Assembly: GCF_022370755.2 (NCBI RefSeq)
Contig: NZ_CP092364.2
Span: 3,410,001 to 3,474,000, forward strand
Direction of reading: 5' to 3'
Length of the DNA stretch: 64,000 nt
Source: Mycolicibacterium goodii
GTDB taxonomy: Bacteria > Actinomycetota > Actinomycetes > Mycobacteriales > Mycobacteriaceae
Below the pieces are notes generated by a model that ran no database searches, was not told where the DNA came from, and was given only the letters and a program-made list of their open reading frames with translations. How positions within the stretch are numbered: the stretch's first letter is position 1; every line of letters begins with the position of its first letter. The position numbers and the translations under genes are program-made. Shown one piece after another: positions 28,668 to 37,852 of the stretch.

Positions 28668-30092
28668 GTGGATGTCACAGTCGTCGGCAGTGGACCCAAC
28701 GGCCTGACCGCAGCGGTCATCTGCGCGCGAGCCGGATTGTCCGTCCGGGTCATCGAGGCGCAGACCACCCCCGGAGGCGGTGCCCGCACCCTTCCCGATC
28801 CCGAATTCAGCGGTGTGAGCCACGACATCTGTTCGGCCGTGCATCCGCTGGCACTCGCATCGCCGTTCTTCTCCGCGTACGACCTGACGGCGCACGGAGT
28901 TCGGCTCGCCGTTCCCGAGATCGCGTACGCCAACCCGCTCGTCGAGCGGCCTGCCGCGGTCGGCTACCGCGACATCGACCGCACGTGCGCGGAGTTGGAC
29001 GACGGCCGCTCGTGGCGAAAGTTGCTGGGCCCGCTCGCAGACGACTGCGACGGCGTGGTGGGCCTTCTGCTCGGCGACAGACGCTCCTTCCCGCCGTCGC
29101 TTCCGGCCGCCCTTCGCGTGGCGCCCCGGTTGTTGGGCCAGGGCACTCCCCTGTGGCGGTTGCTGCGCGGGGAAGATTCCAGAGCGTTGTTCAGTGGCGT
29201 TGCAGCACATACGATCTCGCCGATGCCGTCGCTGGTTTCCGCGGGCGCCGGACTGATGTTGGCCATGCTCGCACACGCCGTCGGCTGGCCGATCCCGATC
29301 GGCGGTTCACAGGCCATACCCGACGCGTTGATCGCCGATCTGCGCGCCCACGGAGGCGAACTCGTCGTCGGCGAGGAGGTCACCGAACCGCCTTCCGGTG
29401 TCGTCATCTACGACACCGCACCCACCGCGCTGCTGTCCATCTACCGCGACGCGGTCCCCGCACGCTACGCAAAGGCGTTGCGTCGCTACGCCTACGGGCC
29501 GGGCGTGGCCAAGGTCGATTTCGTGTTGTCCGGCGAGATCCCTTGGCGTGACCCACGTTTGGCACAAGCACCCACGCTGCATCTGGGCGGCAGCCGCCGA
29601 CAGATGGCATTGGCAGAATCGGAGGTCGCCAAGGGTCGCCACGCCGAATGGCCCATGGTGCTCGCGGCGTCGCCGCACATCGCCGATCCGGGGCGCATCG
29701 ATTCGCAGGGCAGGCGTCCGCTGTGGACCTACGCACATGTGCCGTCGGGGTCGACGCTCGACATGGCCGACACCGTCACGTCGATCGTCGAACGGTTCGC
29801 TCCGGGATTCCGCGACCTCGTCGTCGCGGTGCGCAGCGTGCCCGCATCGCAGATGTCTCGCCACAACGCCAACCTGATCGGCGGCGACATCGGCGTGGGC
29901 GCCAACAACATGGTCAGTGCCCTCGTGGGACCGACACCCCGTCTCAACCCGTGGACCACGCCGATCCGCAAGGCGTACCTGTGCTCGTCGGCCACCCCGC
30001 CAGGAGCTGGTGTTCACGGCATGTCCGGGTTCTACGCGGCCCGCACCGTACTCGAACGCGAGTTCGGCATGGGCCTCCCGGCGCTGCGCTGA
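28668..30092 (+). CDS. FAD-dependent oxidoreductase (phytoene-desaturase-like)
   Basis: A protein of 474 residues. It opens directly with the dinucleotide motif VTVVGSGPNGLTAAVICARA and the ribose-binding VIEAQTTPGGGARTLPDPEF, as in NAD(P)/FAD amine oxidase and carotenoid desaturase relatives. A C-terminal FAD block reads SSATPPGAGVHGMSGFYAAR. GTG 28668 is chosen because the motif starts one residue later; earlier in-frame ATG codons give an extension without family features. It corresponds to Rv2997 by position (from memory). The substrate is unknown; no carotenoid genes are nearby. It is divergent from serA. Confidence 0.87.
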   Translation: MDVTVVGSGPNGLTAAVICARAGLSVRVIEAQTTPGGGARTLPDPEFSGVSHDICSAVHPLALASPFFSAYDLTAHGVRLAVPEIAYANPLVERPAAVGYRDIDRTCAELDDGRSWRKLLGPLADDCDGVVGLLLGDRRSFPPSLPAALRVAPRLLGQGTPLWRLLRGEDSRALFSGVAAHTISPMPSLVSAGAGLMLAMLAHAVGWPIPIGGSQAIPDALIADLRAHGGELVVGEEVTEPPSGVVIYDTAPTALLSIYRDAVPARYAKALRRYAYGPGVAKVDFVLSGEIPWRDPRLAQAPTLHLGGSRRQMALAESEVAKGRHAEWPMVLAASPHIADPGRIDSQGRRPLWTYAHVPSGSTLDMADTVTSIVERFAPGFRDLVVAVRSVPASQMSRHNANLIGGDIGVGANNMVSALVGPTPRLNPWTTPIRKAYLCSSATPPGAGVHGMSGFYAARTVLEREFGMGLPALR

Positions 30093-30143
30093 CCACCGCC
30101 GCCAGGAGGCGTCGATTGCCTCCGAACCGGGTATTCCGCGCAC

Positions 30144-30611
30144 ATGAACGAGCGCACCCGAACGGACAACGGCAGCACCGACAGTCAGCACGCCCGGCCA
30201 CCCGGCGTCGACGACGACACCGTCGAAGCTGCCGGCAAGATGTCGGAGGCGTTGGAGTACATCGAACGCGCCCGCGGTCACCTGTACTCATTCCACCAAC
30301 TGATCGGCCACGCCGACGCGCTGCTCGACGAGGTCTGCGACAAGCTGCGCGACGCGGGCCACGATGCCGCCGCCGAGCGCGTGCAGACCGAACTGGTGGG
30401 TCACAACGTGCTGGCCGGCCGGTGGTCCTTCCAGATCGTCGAGGAGTTCGACGACACCTATTGGTCCCTGTTCCGTGAGCACGAACGTCGCATCCGCACC
30501 GAGTTCCTCGGCGGTGCCCGGCACGTGTTCGAATCCGAGATGAAAGAGCGGCGCCGAACCCACGGGCGCGCCGGACACGAAGCCACCCCGTGGCCCGAAG
30601 CCGACGCCTAG
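30144..30611 (+). CDS. Conserved hypothetical protein, helical
   Basis: A protein of 155 residues not recognised as a named family. It is hydrophilic and probably all-helical: KMSEALEYIERARGHLYSFH, then ADALLDEVCDKLRDAGHDAA, RVQTELVGHNVLAGRWSFQI and EEFDDTYWSLFREHERRIR. The N-terminal 28 and C-terminal 20 residues are polar and low in complexity. There is no signal peptide or membrane helix. It lies 51 bp after the FAD enzyme and 9 bp before the WrbA-type gene, so it could share a transcript with them. Confidence 0.65.
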   Translation: MNERTRTDNGSTDSQHARPPGVDDDTVEAAGKMSEALEYIERARGHLYSFHQLIGHADALLDEVCDKLRDAGHDAAAERVQTELVGHNVLAGRWSFQIVEEFDDTYWSLFREHERRIRTEFLGGARHVFESEMKERRRTHGRAGHEATPWPEADA

Positions 30612-30614
30612 AGT
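30609..30614 (+). promoter_or_regulatory. Possible -10 of wrbA-like gene
   Basis: TAGAGT, 6 nt before GTG 30621. Its TAG is also the stop codon of the preceding gene, so the match may be accidental. Confidence 0.3.
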
Positions 30615-30620
30615 GAGCGT

Positions 30621-31229
30621 GTGAGCGCCGCGCCCAAACTCGCCGTCATCTACTACTCGGCCACCGGCCACGGCACCACGATGGCCAAACGGGTCGCCTC
30701 GACCGCCGAGTCGGAAGGCGCACAGGTGCGGTTGCGGCACATCGCCGAGACGCAGGATCCCGCGAGCTTTGCCCACAACCCGGCCTGGACCGCCAATTAC
30801 GAGGCCACCAAAGATCTTCCGGCGGCCACCGGTGAGGACATCGTGTGGGCCGATGCGGTGATCTTCGGTTCCCCCACCCGATTCGGTTCACCGGCAGCAC
30901 AATTCCGCGCATTCATCGACTCTCTCGGCGGCCTGTGGGCACAGGGCGCGCTGGCCGACAAGGTCTACGCCGGATTCACCTCGAGCCAGACCACGCACGG
31001 CGGCCAGGAGTCGACGCTGCTCAATCTGTATGTGACGCTGATGCACTTCGGCGGCATCATCGTCCCGCCCGGCTACACCGACGAGGTCAAGTTCGCCGAC
31101 GGGAACCCATACGGCGTCGGGCTGATCGCCAACCGCGACAACATCGCCGAACTGGACGAGCCCACCAACAACGCCCTCGACCACCTGGCGCGCCGTGTCG
31201 TCACCGTCGCCGGCCGCCTGATCGGGTGA
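30621..31229 (+). CDS. NAD(P)H:quinone oxidoreductase, WrbA type
   Basis: A flavodoxin-fold protein of 202 residues. The FMN phosphate loop is YYSATGHGTTMAKRVA, followed by VIFGSPTRFGSPAAQFRAFI and SSQTTHGGQESTLLNLYVTL, all WrbA (type IV quinone oxidoreductase) signatures. Such enzymes reduce quinones by two electrons and so avoid semiquinone radicals. GTG 30621 starts 9 bp after the preceding hypothetical gene. A bidirectional hairpin lies between it and the convergent ilvC gene. Confidence 0.9.
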   Translation: MSAAPKLAVIYYSATGHGTTMAKRVASTAESEGAQVRLRHIAETQDPASFAHNPAWTANYEATKDLPAATGEDIVWADAVIFGSPTRFGSPAAQFRAFIDSLGGLWAQGALADKVYAGFTSSQTTHGGQESTLLNLYVTLMHFGGIIVPPGYTDEVKFADGNPYGVGLIANRDNIAELDEPTNNALDHLARRVVTVAGRLIG

Positions 31230-31375
31230 TTCGGCGCTCGGACGGCCCACGCCGCACCGCGGAACGAGCCGGTGAACGTCGATGGCTGGCCCGATCACGT
31301 ATCCGGACGGCTGGAAACTCAGCCGGCCGACTCGGTTGCACGACCGTCGGCGATCCGATGCCCGAGAACGACGAA

Positions 31376-31406
31376 ATGGCTGCCCTCAGCGAGTGAGAGC
31401 AGCCAT
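31376..31406. terminator. Hairpin downstream of ilvC
   Basis: Arms 31376-31388 and 31394-31406 pair over 13 positions with one wobble, loop 5 nt. It lies 20 bp after the ilvC stop on the minus strand, at the end of the ilvBNC operon, and 146 bp after the wrbA-like gene on the plus strand. Nothing else is seen in 31230-31375. Confidence 0.65.
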
Positions 31407-31426
31407 CTCGTCGGTTTTGCGAAACC

Positions 31427-32476
<1,050 letters not shown>

Positions 32477-32496
32477 TCAACGCTACTCGAGCCTGA

Positions 32497-33009
32497 TTAC
32501 TTCGCTGCGCCGATGCCCCGCGGACCGCGCGACACCGACACCACACCGGACTGTGCGATCTCGCGGATGCCATATGGCTCCAGGACCCGCAGCAGGGCTT
32601 CCAGCTTCTCCGGCGTACCCGTCGCCTCGATGGTCAGGGATTCGGTCGAAACATCAACGACTTTGGCGCGGAACAGGTTCACCGCTTCGATGATCTGACC
32701 GCGGGTCGTCGCATCGGCCCGCACCTTGATCAGCGCGAGCTCGCGGGACACCGAGTTGTCGTCTTCCTGCTCGACGATCTTGATCACGTTGATCAGCTTG
32801 TTGAGCTGCTTGGTGATCTGTTCCAGTGGCGAATCCTCGACGCTCACCACGATCGTCATCCGCGACATGTCCTTCTGCTCGGTGGCGCCGACCGCGAGCG
32901 ACTGGATGTTGAAGCCGCGACGCGAGAACAACGAGGCGACTCGCGCGAGAACACCGGGCTTGTCCTCGACCAGCACCGACAAGGTGTGGGTGGGGGTTCC
33001 GTTGCTCAT
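32497..33009 (-). CDS. ilvN: Acetolactate synthase, small regulatory subunit
   Basis: A protein of 170 residues. The N-terminal ACT domain (HTLSVLVEDKPGVLARVASLF and FSRRGFNIQSLAVGATEQKD) binds valine and confers feedback on IlvB. The C-terminal half (ALIKVRADATTRGQIIEAVN and EATGTPEKLEALLRVLEPYG) is the ALS small-subunit domain. ATG 33009 overlaps by one base the stop codon of a 10-codon mini-ORF, and GGAGGG lies 7 nt before it inside that mini-ORF, so its translation is probably coupled to it. Confidence 0.97.
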   Translation of the reverse strand: MSNGTPTHTLSVLVEDKPGVLARVASLFSRRGFNIQSLAVGATEQKDMSRMTIVVSVEDSPLEQITKQLNKLINVIKIVEQEDDNSVSRELALIKVRADATTRGQIIEAVNLFRAKVVDVSTESLTIEATGTPEKLEALLRVLEPYGIREIAQSGVVSVSRGPRGIGAAK

Positions 33010-33041
33010 CAGAATTCCCTCCTCTTCGCGCAAGCGCTCAT
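33009..33041 (-). CDS. Mini-ORF 2 between ilvB and ilvN
   Basis: Eleven codons encoding [10 protein letters not shown] and a stop. The start ATG overlaps the stop of mini-ORF 1 by one base, and its own TGA overlaps the ilvN ATG by one base (TGATG). It contains AGAGGAGGG, the ilvN ribosome binding site. It is one copy of a tandem duplication. It could be translated as a coupling relay, or be merely a duplicated ribosome-binding region. Confidence 0.45.
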   Translation of the reverse strand: MSACAKRREF

Positions 33042-33076
33042 CAGTACTCTCTCCTCTTCGCGCAAGCGCTCATCAG
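33019..33076. repeat. Tandem 26-bp direct repeat, period 32 bp
   Basis: Copies at 33019-33044 and 33051-33076 are identical; the unit contains an ATG and a ribosome binding site (minus strand) and recurs every 32 bp. The seven bases between copies belong to the diverged ends of the unit. The first six bases of ilvN (ATGAGC) repeat the start of the unit, so ilvN itself begins like a third copy. Confidence 0.9.
33041..33073 (-). CDS. Mini-ORF 1 between ilvB and ilvN
   Basis: Eleven codons encoding [10 protein letters not shown] and a stop. Its ATG overlaps the ilvB TGA by one base, with GAGGGG in the last ilvB codons as a ribosome binding site 8 nt upstream. Its stop overlaps mini-ORF 2. Nine of ten residues equal mini-ORF 2. 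Translation is inferred from the arrangement only. Confidence 0.45.
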   Translation of the reverse strand: MSACAKRREY

Positions 33077-34932
33077 GCGTGCCCCTCTTCGTTGTCATCG
33101 AACAGCGGCCTGATGTCGCGGGCCGCCATGATCTCGTCATTGCTGGTGCCTGCCGCGACCATCGGCCACACCTGGGCGTCGGCACCCACGATGAAGTCGA
33201 TGACCACCGGACGGTCGTTGATCGCGCGGGCCTGGTTGATGACGTCTTCGACATCCTCGGCGCGTTCGCACCGCAGACCGACGCAACCCAGCGCCTCGGC
33301 CAGCTTGACGAAGTCGGGGATCCGCCGCGAATGCGTGGACAGGTTCGTCTGGCTGTAGCGCTCCTCGTAGAACAAGGTCTGCCACTGGCGCACCATGCCC
33401 AAGTTGCCGTTGTTGATCAACGCCACCTTGATCGGCGCACCTTCCAGGGCACAGGTCGCCAACTCCTGGTTGGTCATCTGGAAACAGCCGTCGCCGTCGA
33501 TGGCCCACACCTCGGCGTCGGGCCGGGCGAATTTGGCACCCATCGCCGCGGGCACGGCGAAGCCCATCGTGCCGAGACCACCCGAGTTGAGCCAGGTCTT
33601 CGGATTCTCGTACTTGATGAACTGCGCGGCCCACATCTGGTGCTGGCCGACGCCTGCGACGTACACCGCGTCCGGCCCGGCGATCTGGCCCAGCTTCTCG
33701 ATGACGAACTCCGGCGACAGGCTGCCGTCGCTCTGCGGGCCGTAGCTCAGCGGGTAGGTCGACTTGATGCCCGACAGGTACTCCCACCAGCTGCCGAGCT
33801 GCAGCGCTTCCGCGGTGGTACCCGTCTTGCGCAGTGACTGCACCAGCTCGGCGATGACGGCCTTGACGTCACCCACGATCGGCACGTCGGCGTGGCGGTT
33901 CTTGCCGATCTCGGCCGGATCGATGTCGGCGTGGATCACCTTGGCTTCCGGCGCGAACGAGTCAAGCTTGCCGGTGACGCGATCGTCGAAGCGCGTACCC
34001 AGCGCGATCAGCAGATCGCTGCGCTGCAGTGCAGCCACCGCGGCGACCGTGCCGTGCATCCCGGGCATGCCCAGGTTCTGGCGGTGGCTGTCGGGGAACG
34101 CGCCGCGCGCCATCAGCGTGGTCACCACCGGGATACCGGTCAGCTCGGCCAGCTCCAGCAGTTCGGCCGTGGCCTCACCGCGGATCACGCCGCCCCCGAC
34201 ATACAGCACGGGCTTGCGGGCCTCGGCGATCAGCTTGGCGGCCTCGCGGATCTGGCGGTTGTGCGGCTTGGTGGTCGGCTTGTAGCCCGGCAGGTCGACC
34301 TTCGGCGGCCAGCTGAACGTGCACTGCCCCTGCAGGATGTCCTTGGGGATGTCGACGAGCACCGCGCCCGGCCGTCCCGACCGTGCGATGTGGAACGCCT
34401 CGGCGATGACCCGCGGGATGTCGTCACCGTTGCGCACCAGGAAGTTGTGCTTGGTGATCGGCATGGTCATGCCGGTGATGTCGGCTTCCTGGAACGCGTC
34501 GGTGCCGATGAGTCCGCGGCCGACCTGACCCGTGATCGCGACGACCGGGATCGAGTCCATCTGGGCATCGGCCAGCGGCGTGATCAGGTTGGTGGCGCCC
34601 GGGCCGGACGTCGCCATCATCACGCCCACCTTGCCGGTCGCGTGGGCGTAGCCGCTGGCGGCGTGGCCGGCACCCTGCTCATGGCGAACCAGCACGTGGC
34701 GCAGCTTCTTCGAGTCGAACAGCGGGTCGTAGACCGGGAGCACCGCACCGCCGGGGATACCGAAGATGGTGTCCACGCCGATCTCCTCGAGCGAGCGGAC
34801 GACTGCCTGCGCGCCGGTGAGCTGCTCGGGCGCAATGCGCTTGGCGTGCGGCTGATCCGGCTTCTGCGCAGATGCGCCGTTGGCGGGGGCTGCGGCCGTG
34901 GGGTGTGGTGGTCGCGTGGTGGGTGCGCTCAC
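33073..34932 (-). CDS. ilvB: Acetolactate synthase, large catalytic subunit
   Basis: A protein of 619 residues. This TPP-dependent enzyme forms acetolactate from two pyruvates and is the committed step of branched-chain amino acid synthesis. [15 protein letters not shown] (57-71) and the catalytic Glu85 in [14 protein letters not shown] are seen. [14 protein letters not shown] follows, and [20 protein letters not shown] near the C-terminus binds Mg-TPP. About 35 N-terminal residues are a variable Pro/Ala-rich extension. GTG 34932 has GGGAAGAG about 6 nt upstream. A transcription attenuator precedes the gene; ilvN and ilvC follow. Confidence 0.97.
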   Translation of the reverse strand: MSAPTTRPPHPTAAAPANGASAQKPDQPHAKRIAPEQLTGAQAVVRSLEEIGVDTIFGIPGGAVLPVYDPLFDSKKLRHVLVRHEQGAGHAASGYAHATGKVGVMMATSGPGATNLITPLADAQMDSIPVVAITGQVGRGLIGTDAFQEADITGMTMPITKHNFLVRNGDDIPRVIAEAFHIARSGRPGAVLVDIPKDILQGQCTFSWPPKVDLPGYKPTTKPHNRQIREAAKLIAEARKPVLYVGGGVIRGEATAELLELAELTGIPVVTTLMARGAFPDSHRQNLGMPGMHGTVAAVAALQRSDLLIALGTRFDDRVTGKLDSFAPEAKVIHADIDPAEIGKNRHADVPIVGDVKAVIAELVQSLRKTGTTAEALQLGSWWEYLSGIKSTYPLSYGPQSDGSLSPEFVIEKLGQIAGPDAVYVAGVGQHQMWAAQFIKYENPKTWLNSGGLGTMGFAVPAAMGAKFARPDAEVWAIDGDGCFQMTNQELATCALEGAPIKVALINNGNLGMVRQWQTLFYEERYSQTNLSTHSRRIPDFVKLAEALGCVGLRCERAEDVEDVINQARAINDRPVVIDFIVGADAQVWPMVAAGTSNDEIMAARDIRPLFDDNEEGHA

Positions 34933-35013
34933 GGTTTCTCTTCCCGTCCCTCTTACGTTTCCTCTTGGCGGAATCTCGGTTGTGATGGTGACGCCAACGC
35001 GTCTGTGGGCAAC

Positions 35014-35048
35014 AAAAAACCCCCGTCAGCAGGCTGCTGTACGAGGGT
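35014..35048 (-). terminator. ilvB attenuator (intrinsic terminator)
   Basis: On the minus strand a GC-rich hairpin (arms about 35034-35048 and 35020-35032, including AGCAG/CTGCT and ACCC/GGGT) is followed by six T. It stands 21 bp after the leader-peptide stop and 81 bp before the ilvB start, the position of an attenuator. The 34933-35013 stretch holds only the ilvB ribosome binding site. Confidence 0.85.
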
Positions 35049-35068
35049 GGCGCGTCGATGCTGGTGTG

Positions 35069-35140
35069 CTATGCCCGGCAGAGGGCCAGCGCGGCATCAA
35101 CGCGCCAACCAATTACTACGAGCACTCGCGGGGTCTGCAT
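35069..35140 (-). CDS. ilvB leader peptide
   Basis: A 23-codon ORF with ATG at 35140 and TAG at 35069-35071. It starts M-Q-T-P-R and runs straight into V-L-V-V-I, then G-W-R-V and later A-L-A-L. Eight of 23 residues are Val, Leu or Ile, the regulatory-codon pattern of amino-acid attenuators. It lies directly before a terminator hairpin in the ilvB leader. When charged branched-chain tRNAs are scarce the ribosome would stall in the run and let an antiterminator form. The same control is known for ilvBNC of Corynebacterium glutamicum. The peptide itself need have no function. Confidence 0.85.
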   Translation of the reverse strand: MQTPRVLVVIGWRVDAALALCRA

Positions 35141-35148
35141 AAGCGTTG

Positions 35149-35178
35149 ACGGTAGCGGCCACACTGGTCAAAGGTCAA
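35149..35178 (-). promoter_or_regulatory. Promoter of the ilvBNC leader
   Basis: On the minus strand TTGACC (35173-35178) and TACCGT (35149-35154) are 18 bp apart. Transcription would start within about 8 nt, giving a leader peptide with a very short or no 5' UTR. Confidence 0.65.
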
Positions 35179-35250
35179 ATTGCGAACGGGCCGCGAGCAC
35201 GGTATGGGAGCGTTTTCTCTCCCGCGCGCGGCCAGTGCAAGGATGGACAC

Positions 35251-35640
35251 GTGAGTGCACGTTCAGCAACCGCCCCCGTCGTCATCCGCATCTCGCCCAT
35301 GGCGCACTTGGCCGTCGCGGTGGTCACGCTGGGCCTGCTGACCGTGGTGCTGACCAATCCGACCTGGTTCGCCCCGCTGCTCCTCATCCCGATCGGCTTG
35401 TCCCTGGCCATCATTCGGTTACAGACCAAGGCCGACCGCGACACGGTGACAGCGCGGTCGCTGCTCGGCAGCGAGACGGTTCCGTGGAGCGAGATCGAAG
35501 GTCTGCGGTTCGAACGCGGCCGTTGGGCCGTCGCGCAACGCACCACCGGCGCGGATCTGCGCCTGCCCGCCGTGACGTTCGCCACCCTTCCGTTGCTCGC
35601 GGAGGTCAGCGGCGGCCGGGTTCCCAACCCGTACGCATGA
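35251..35640 (+). CDS. cfp6: Membrane PH-domain protein, Cfp6 type
   Basis: A protein of 129 residues. Two adjacent hydrophobic helices (about 18-50, MAHLAVAVVTLGLLTVVLT and FAPLLLIPIGLSLAIIRL) are followed by a small beta domain with VPWSEIEGLRFERGRWAVAQ and PAVTFATLPLLAEVSGGRVP, the bacterial PH (bPH6) fold. It matches the low-molecular-weight antigen CFP6 (Rv3004) in position downstream of the ilv promoter region. GTG 35251 is chosen for AAGGA 7-11 nt upstream; a longer in-frame ORF would run through the ilv promoter. It ends 3 bp from the doxX stop. Molecular role unknown. Confidence 0.83.
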   Translation: MSARSATAPVVIRISPMAHLAVAVVTLGLLTVVLTNPTWFAPLLLIPIGLSLAIIRLQTKADRDTVTARSLLGSETVPWSEIEGLRFERGRWAVAQRTTGADLRLPAVTFATLPLLAEVSGGRVPNPYA

Positions 35641-35643
35641 GCG

Positions 35644-36480
35644 TCAGCTCAGCGGATTCCCGCCGTTGAGCAGCGCCCAGATCCCGATCCCTGCGCCGAT
35701 ACCGAGCAGCAGGGCCACGAACGATCCGACGAACGGGCGTCGGGCCCAACCACGTCCGGCGTCGAAGCCGTAGCGCCCCGGTCCGGTCAGGATGATGGCC
35801 GCGGTCGCGGCGAGGATCACGAGCCGGTACTGGTGGCCGTCGTGGAAGAACTCCGAGAGCCTGGCCTGCTCGTGGGCGATCATCGCCTCGGCCAGCAGAC
35901 CGTTGATGCCGTAGGCCAACGCCCCTGCCGCGGCGATCGGCGTGAACAGCCCGAGCACCAACAACACCCCTGCCGCGATCTGGCCACCGGTGGCCACGTA
36001 CGTCAGGATGCCGGCGTACTTGAAGCCCATGTCGTCCAGTGACGTACTGAACCCGTCGAATCCGGGTCCGCCCCACCACCCGAAGGCCTTCTGCAGGCCG
36101 TGCAGGATGAGCAGCCCTCCCACGGCCACACGCAGGATCAGCAGACCGAGGTCCTGTGTGCCTCGTCGCCCGGCGGCTCTGACCCGGTCGTCGACGACCT
36201 CGTTGCGGTCGATCTCGACCGGCTCCGCCGGATACGCCCCCATCGGCATACCGGGCTGGACATACGGGAGCGGTTCGGGGTCGCTGACCATGCTGAACGC
36301 CGGCTGGTCGGGCGACTTGGAGTCGTATCGCGGTATGGCGGTGGTTTCGAAGTCGCCACCGTACGTGGCCGAGGGCAGATCGTCTTCAGGGTCGACCAGA
36401 CTTGCCCCGGCGGGCCTGGCGGAATCGCCGGTCCCCGGATTATCGGGTCTTTGCCACGGGTCCTGCGAGGTACTGGTCAC
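35644..36480 (-). CDS. doxX: DoxX-family membrane protein
   Basis: A protein of 278 residues. The first 100 are cytosolic, acidic and Pro-rich, with no visible domain. Then come four membrane helices of the DoxX family: LGLLILRVAVGGLLILHGLQ with the conserved His, GILTYVATGGQIAAGVLLVL, a third ending in AYGINGLLAEAM, and a fourth LVILAATAAIILTGPGRYGF, plus a final C-terminal helix. In M. tuberculosis, Rv3005c forms a membrane oxidoreductase complex with SodA and SseA that links oxidant defence to thiol balance. GTG 36480 has TACCCT 6 nt upstream, so it is probably leaderless. Confidence 0.88.
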   Translation of the reverse strand: MTSTSQDPWQRPDNPGTGDSARPAGASLVDPEDDLPSATYGGDFETTAIPRYDSKSPDQPAFSMVSDPEPLPYVQPGMPMGAYPAEPVEIDRNEVVDDRVRAAGRRGTQDLGLLILRVAVGGLLILHGLQKAFGWWGGPGFDGFSTSLDDMGFKYAGILTYVATGGQIAAGVLLVLGLFTPIAAAGALAYGINGLLAEAMIAHEQARLSEFFHDGHQYRLVILAATAAIILTGPGRYGFDAGRGWARRPFVGSFVALLLGIGAGIGIWALLNGGNPLS

Positions 36481-36486
36481 GCTGCC

Positions 36487-36492
36487 AGGGTA
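36487..36492 (-). promoter_or_regulatory. -10 element, leaderless start of doxX
   Basis: TACCCT on the minus strand, 6 nt before GTG 36480. Confidence 0.45.
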
Positions 36493-36601
36493 AGTGCAAC
36501 ATCCGCAGGATCCCGGTATTTACCTCGGCGCTTCCGCCTGGTATTGGACCGGCAATCGCGCACCGCCGGTCCCGGCGTGGCGAACACCGCGGGGCAATCC
36601 G

Positions 36602-36607
36602 TAATCT
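36602..36607 (+). promoter_or_regulatory. -10 element, leaderless start of lppZ
   Basis: TAATCT, exactly 7 nt before ATG 36615. A weak TGGCGA lies 18 bp further upstream. Confidence 0.55.
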
Positions 36608-36614
36608 GGCGAGC

Positions 36615-37736
36615 ATGAAATCGCGTCGGCGGATGACACAGGTGGCCGCCGTCTTGTGTGCCGCGATGCTGGTCGGCACGGGCTGCGCCCGGTTCGACGC
36701 GGCGCAGTCCGAGCCGTTCACCACCGAACCCGAGATGCGACCCGGACCGACCACGACGCCACCTCCGCCGCCACCGCTGCCCGCGGTTCCGTTCCCCAAG
36801 GAATGCCCGGCCCCGGGTGTCATGCAGGGCTGCCTCGACAGCACAAGCGGGTTGATCATGGGCGCGGACAGCCAGTCCGCGCTCGTGGCCGAGCGGTTGA
36901 CGGGTGCGATCAAAGAGGTCGCGACACGCGCCGAGCCCAAGATCAAGACGGTGATCCCGGTGGACCCGTCGGGCGACGGCGGCCTGATGGACATCGTGAA
37001 ATCGCCGACGTACATCCAGGACCGGTTGATGTACGCCTACATCAGCACACCGACCGACAACCGCGTCGTGCGCATCGCCGACGGCGACGTGCCCAAGCCG
37101 ATCCTCACGGGGATCCCGAAGGGCGCCACCGGAAACATGGGCTCGCTGATCTTCACGAGTCCCACGACGCTGCTGGTGCAGACCGGCGACGCGGGCGATC
37201 CTGCGCTGGCTGCCGATCCGGCGTCGCTGGCCGGCAAGGTGCTGCGCATCGAACAACCCACCACGGTCAACCAGGCGCCGATCACCACCGCGATGTCGGG
37301 CATGGGTTCCGGTGGCGCGATGTGCATCGACCCGTCGGACGGGTCGCTGTACGTCACCGATCGCACACCGACGGCCGACCGCCTGCAACGGATGACCAAG
37401 GATTCGAAGATCTCGACGGTGTGGACCTGGCCCGACCGTCCCGGGGTTGCCGGGTGCGCCGCGCTCGACGGCACGGTGCTGGTGAATCTGGTGAACACCA
37501 AGAAGACCGTCGCGGTGCACATGGCACCGGACACGGGTGCGGTGACCGGCGAACCGGAGGTCGTGCGTGACAACACGCGCGGTCACGTGTGGGCCCTGCA
37601 GCTCTCCCCCGACGGCAACGTCTGGGGCGCGACGGTCAACAAGACCGCCGGTGACGCCGAGAAACTCGACGACGTGGTGTTCCCGCTGTTCCCGCAGGGC
37701 GGTGGATTCCCGCGCGGTGACGCCGACAAGACCTGA
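36615..37736 (+). CDS. lppZ: Lipoprotein LppZ, beta-propeller type
   Basis: A protein of 373 residues. The N-terminus is a lipoprotein signal (MKSRRRMTQVAAVLCAAMLV, with GTGC giving the lipidated Cys24, though position -3 is Gly rather than the usual Leu). A Pro/Thr linker (about 45-62) leads to a domain with repeated strands such as TYIQDRLMYAYIST, LIFTSPTTLLVQTGD, CIDPSDGSLYVTDRT and LQLSPDGNVWGATV. This is the soluble PQQ-glucose-dehydrogenase/NHL-like propeller. It corresponds to LppZ (Rv3006). ATG 36615 is fixed by the signal peptide and by TAATCT 7 nt upstream. Likely anchored outside the membrane; substrate unknown. Confidence 0.88.
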   Translation: MKSRRRMTQVAAVLCAAMLVGTGCARFDAAQSEPFTTEPEMRPGPTTTPPPPPPLPAVPFPKECPAPGVMQGCLDSTSGLIMGADSQSALVAERLTGAIKEVATRAEPKIKTVIPVDPSGDGGLMDIVKSPTYIQDRLMYAYISTPTDNRVVRIADGDVPKPILTGIPKGATGNMGSLIFTSPTTLLVQTGDAGDPALAADPASLAGKVLRIEQPTTVNQAPITTAMSGMGSGGAMCIDPSDGSLYVTDRTPTADRLQRMTKDSKISTVWTWPDRPGVAGCAALDGTVLVNLVNTKKTVAVHMAPDTGAVTGEPEVVRDNTRGHVWALQLSPDGNVWGATVNKTAGDAEKLDDVVFPLFPQGGGFPRGDADKT

Positions 37737-37812
37737 GCCGCAACACTTGTCGTTCCGGACGCGATAGCCGCCTCGAGCACCGCGATACGGGCCGGGGCGC
37801 TGTGCGCGCAGC

Positions 37813-37831
37813 GGGACCTGTGACGGGTCCC
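37813..37831. promoter_or_regulatory. Candidate operator of second TetR gene
   Basis: GGGACC (37813-37818) and GGTCCC (37826-37831) are exact reverse complements separated by 7 bp. They cover the -35 region of the TetR gene that starts at 37853, so autoregulation is plausible. The remaining gap after lppZ (37737-37812) shows nothing clear. Confidence 0.4.
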
Positions 37832-37839
37832 ACATCACG

Positions 37840-37845
37840 TACCAT
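37840..37845 (+). promoter_or_regulatory. -10 element, leaderless start of TetR gene
   Basis: TACCAT, exactly 7 nt before GTG 37853. Confidence 0.5.
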
Positions 37846-37852
37846 TGTCGGG

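Noticed and set aside
34933..35178. T-box or metabolite riboswitch before ilvB
   Set aside because: The leader is too short for a T-box and has no specifier or T-box sequence; a leader peptide and terminator explain it fully.
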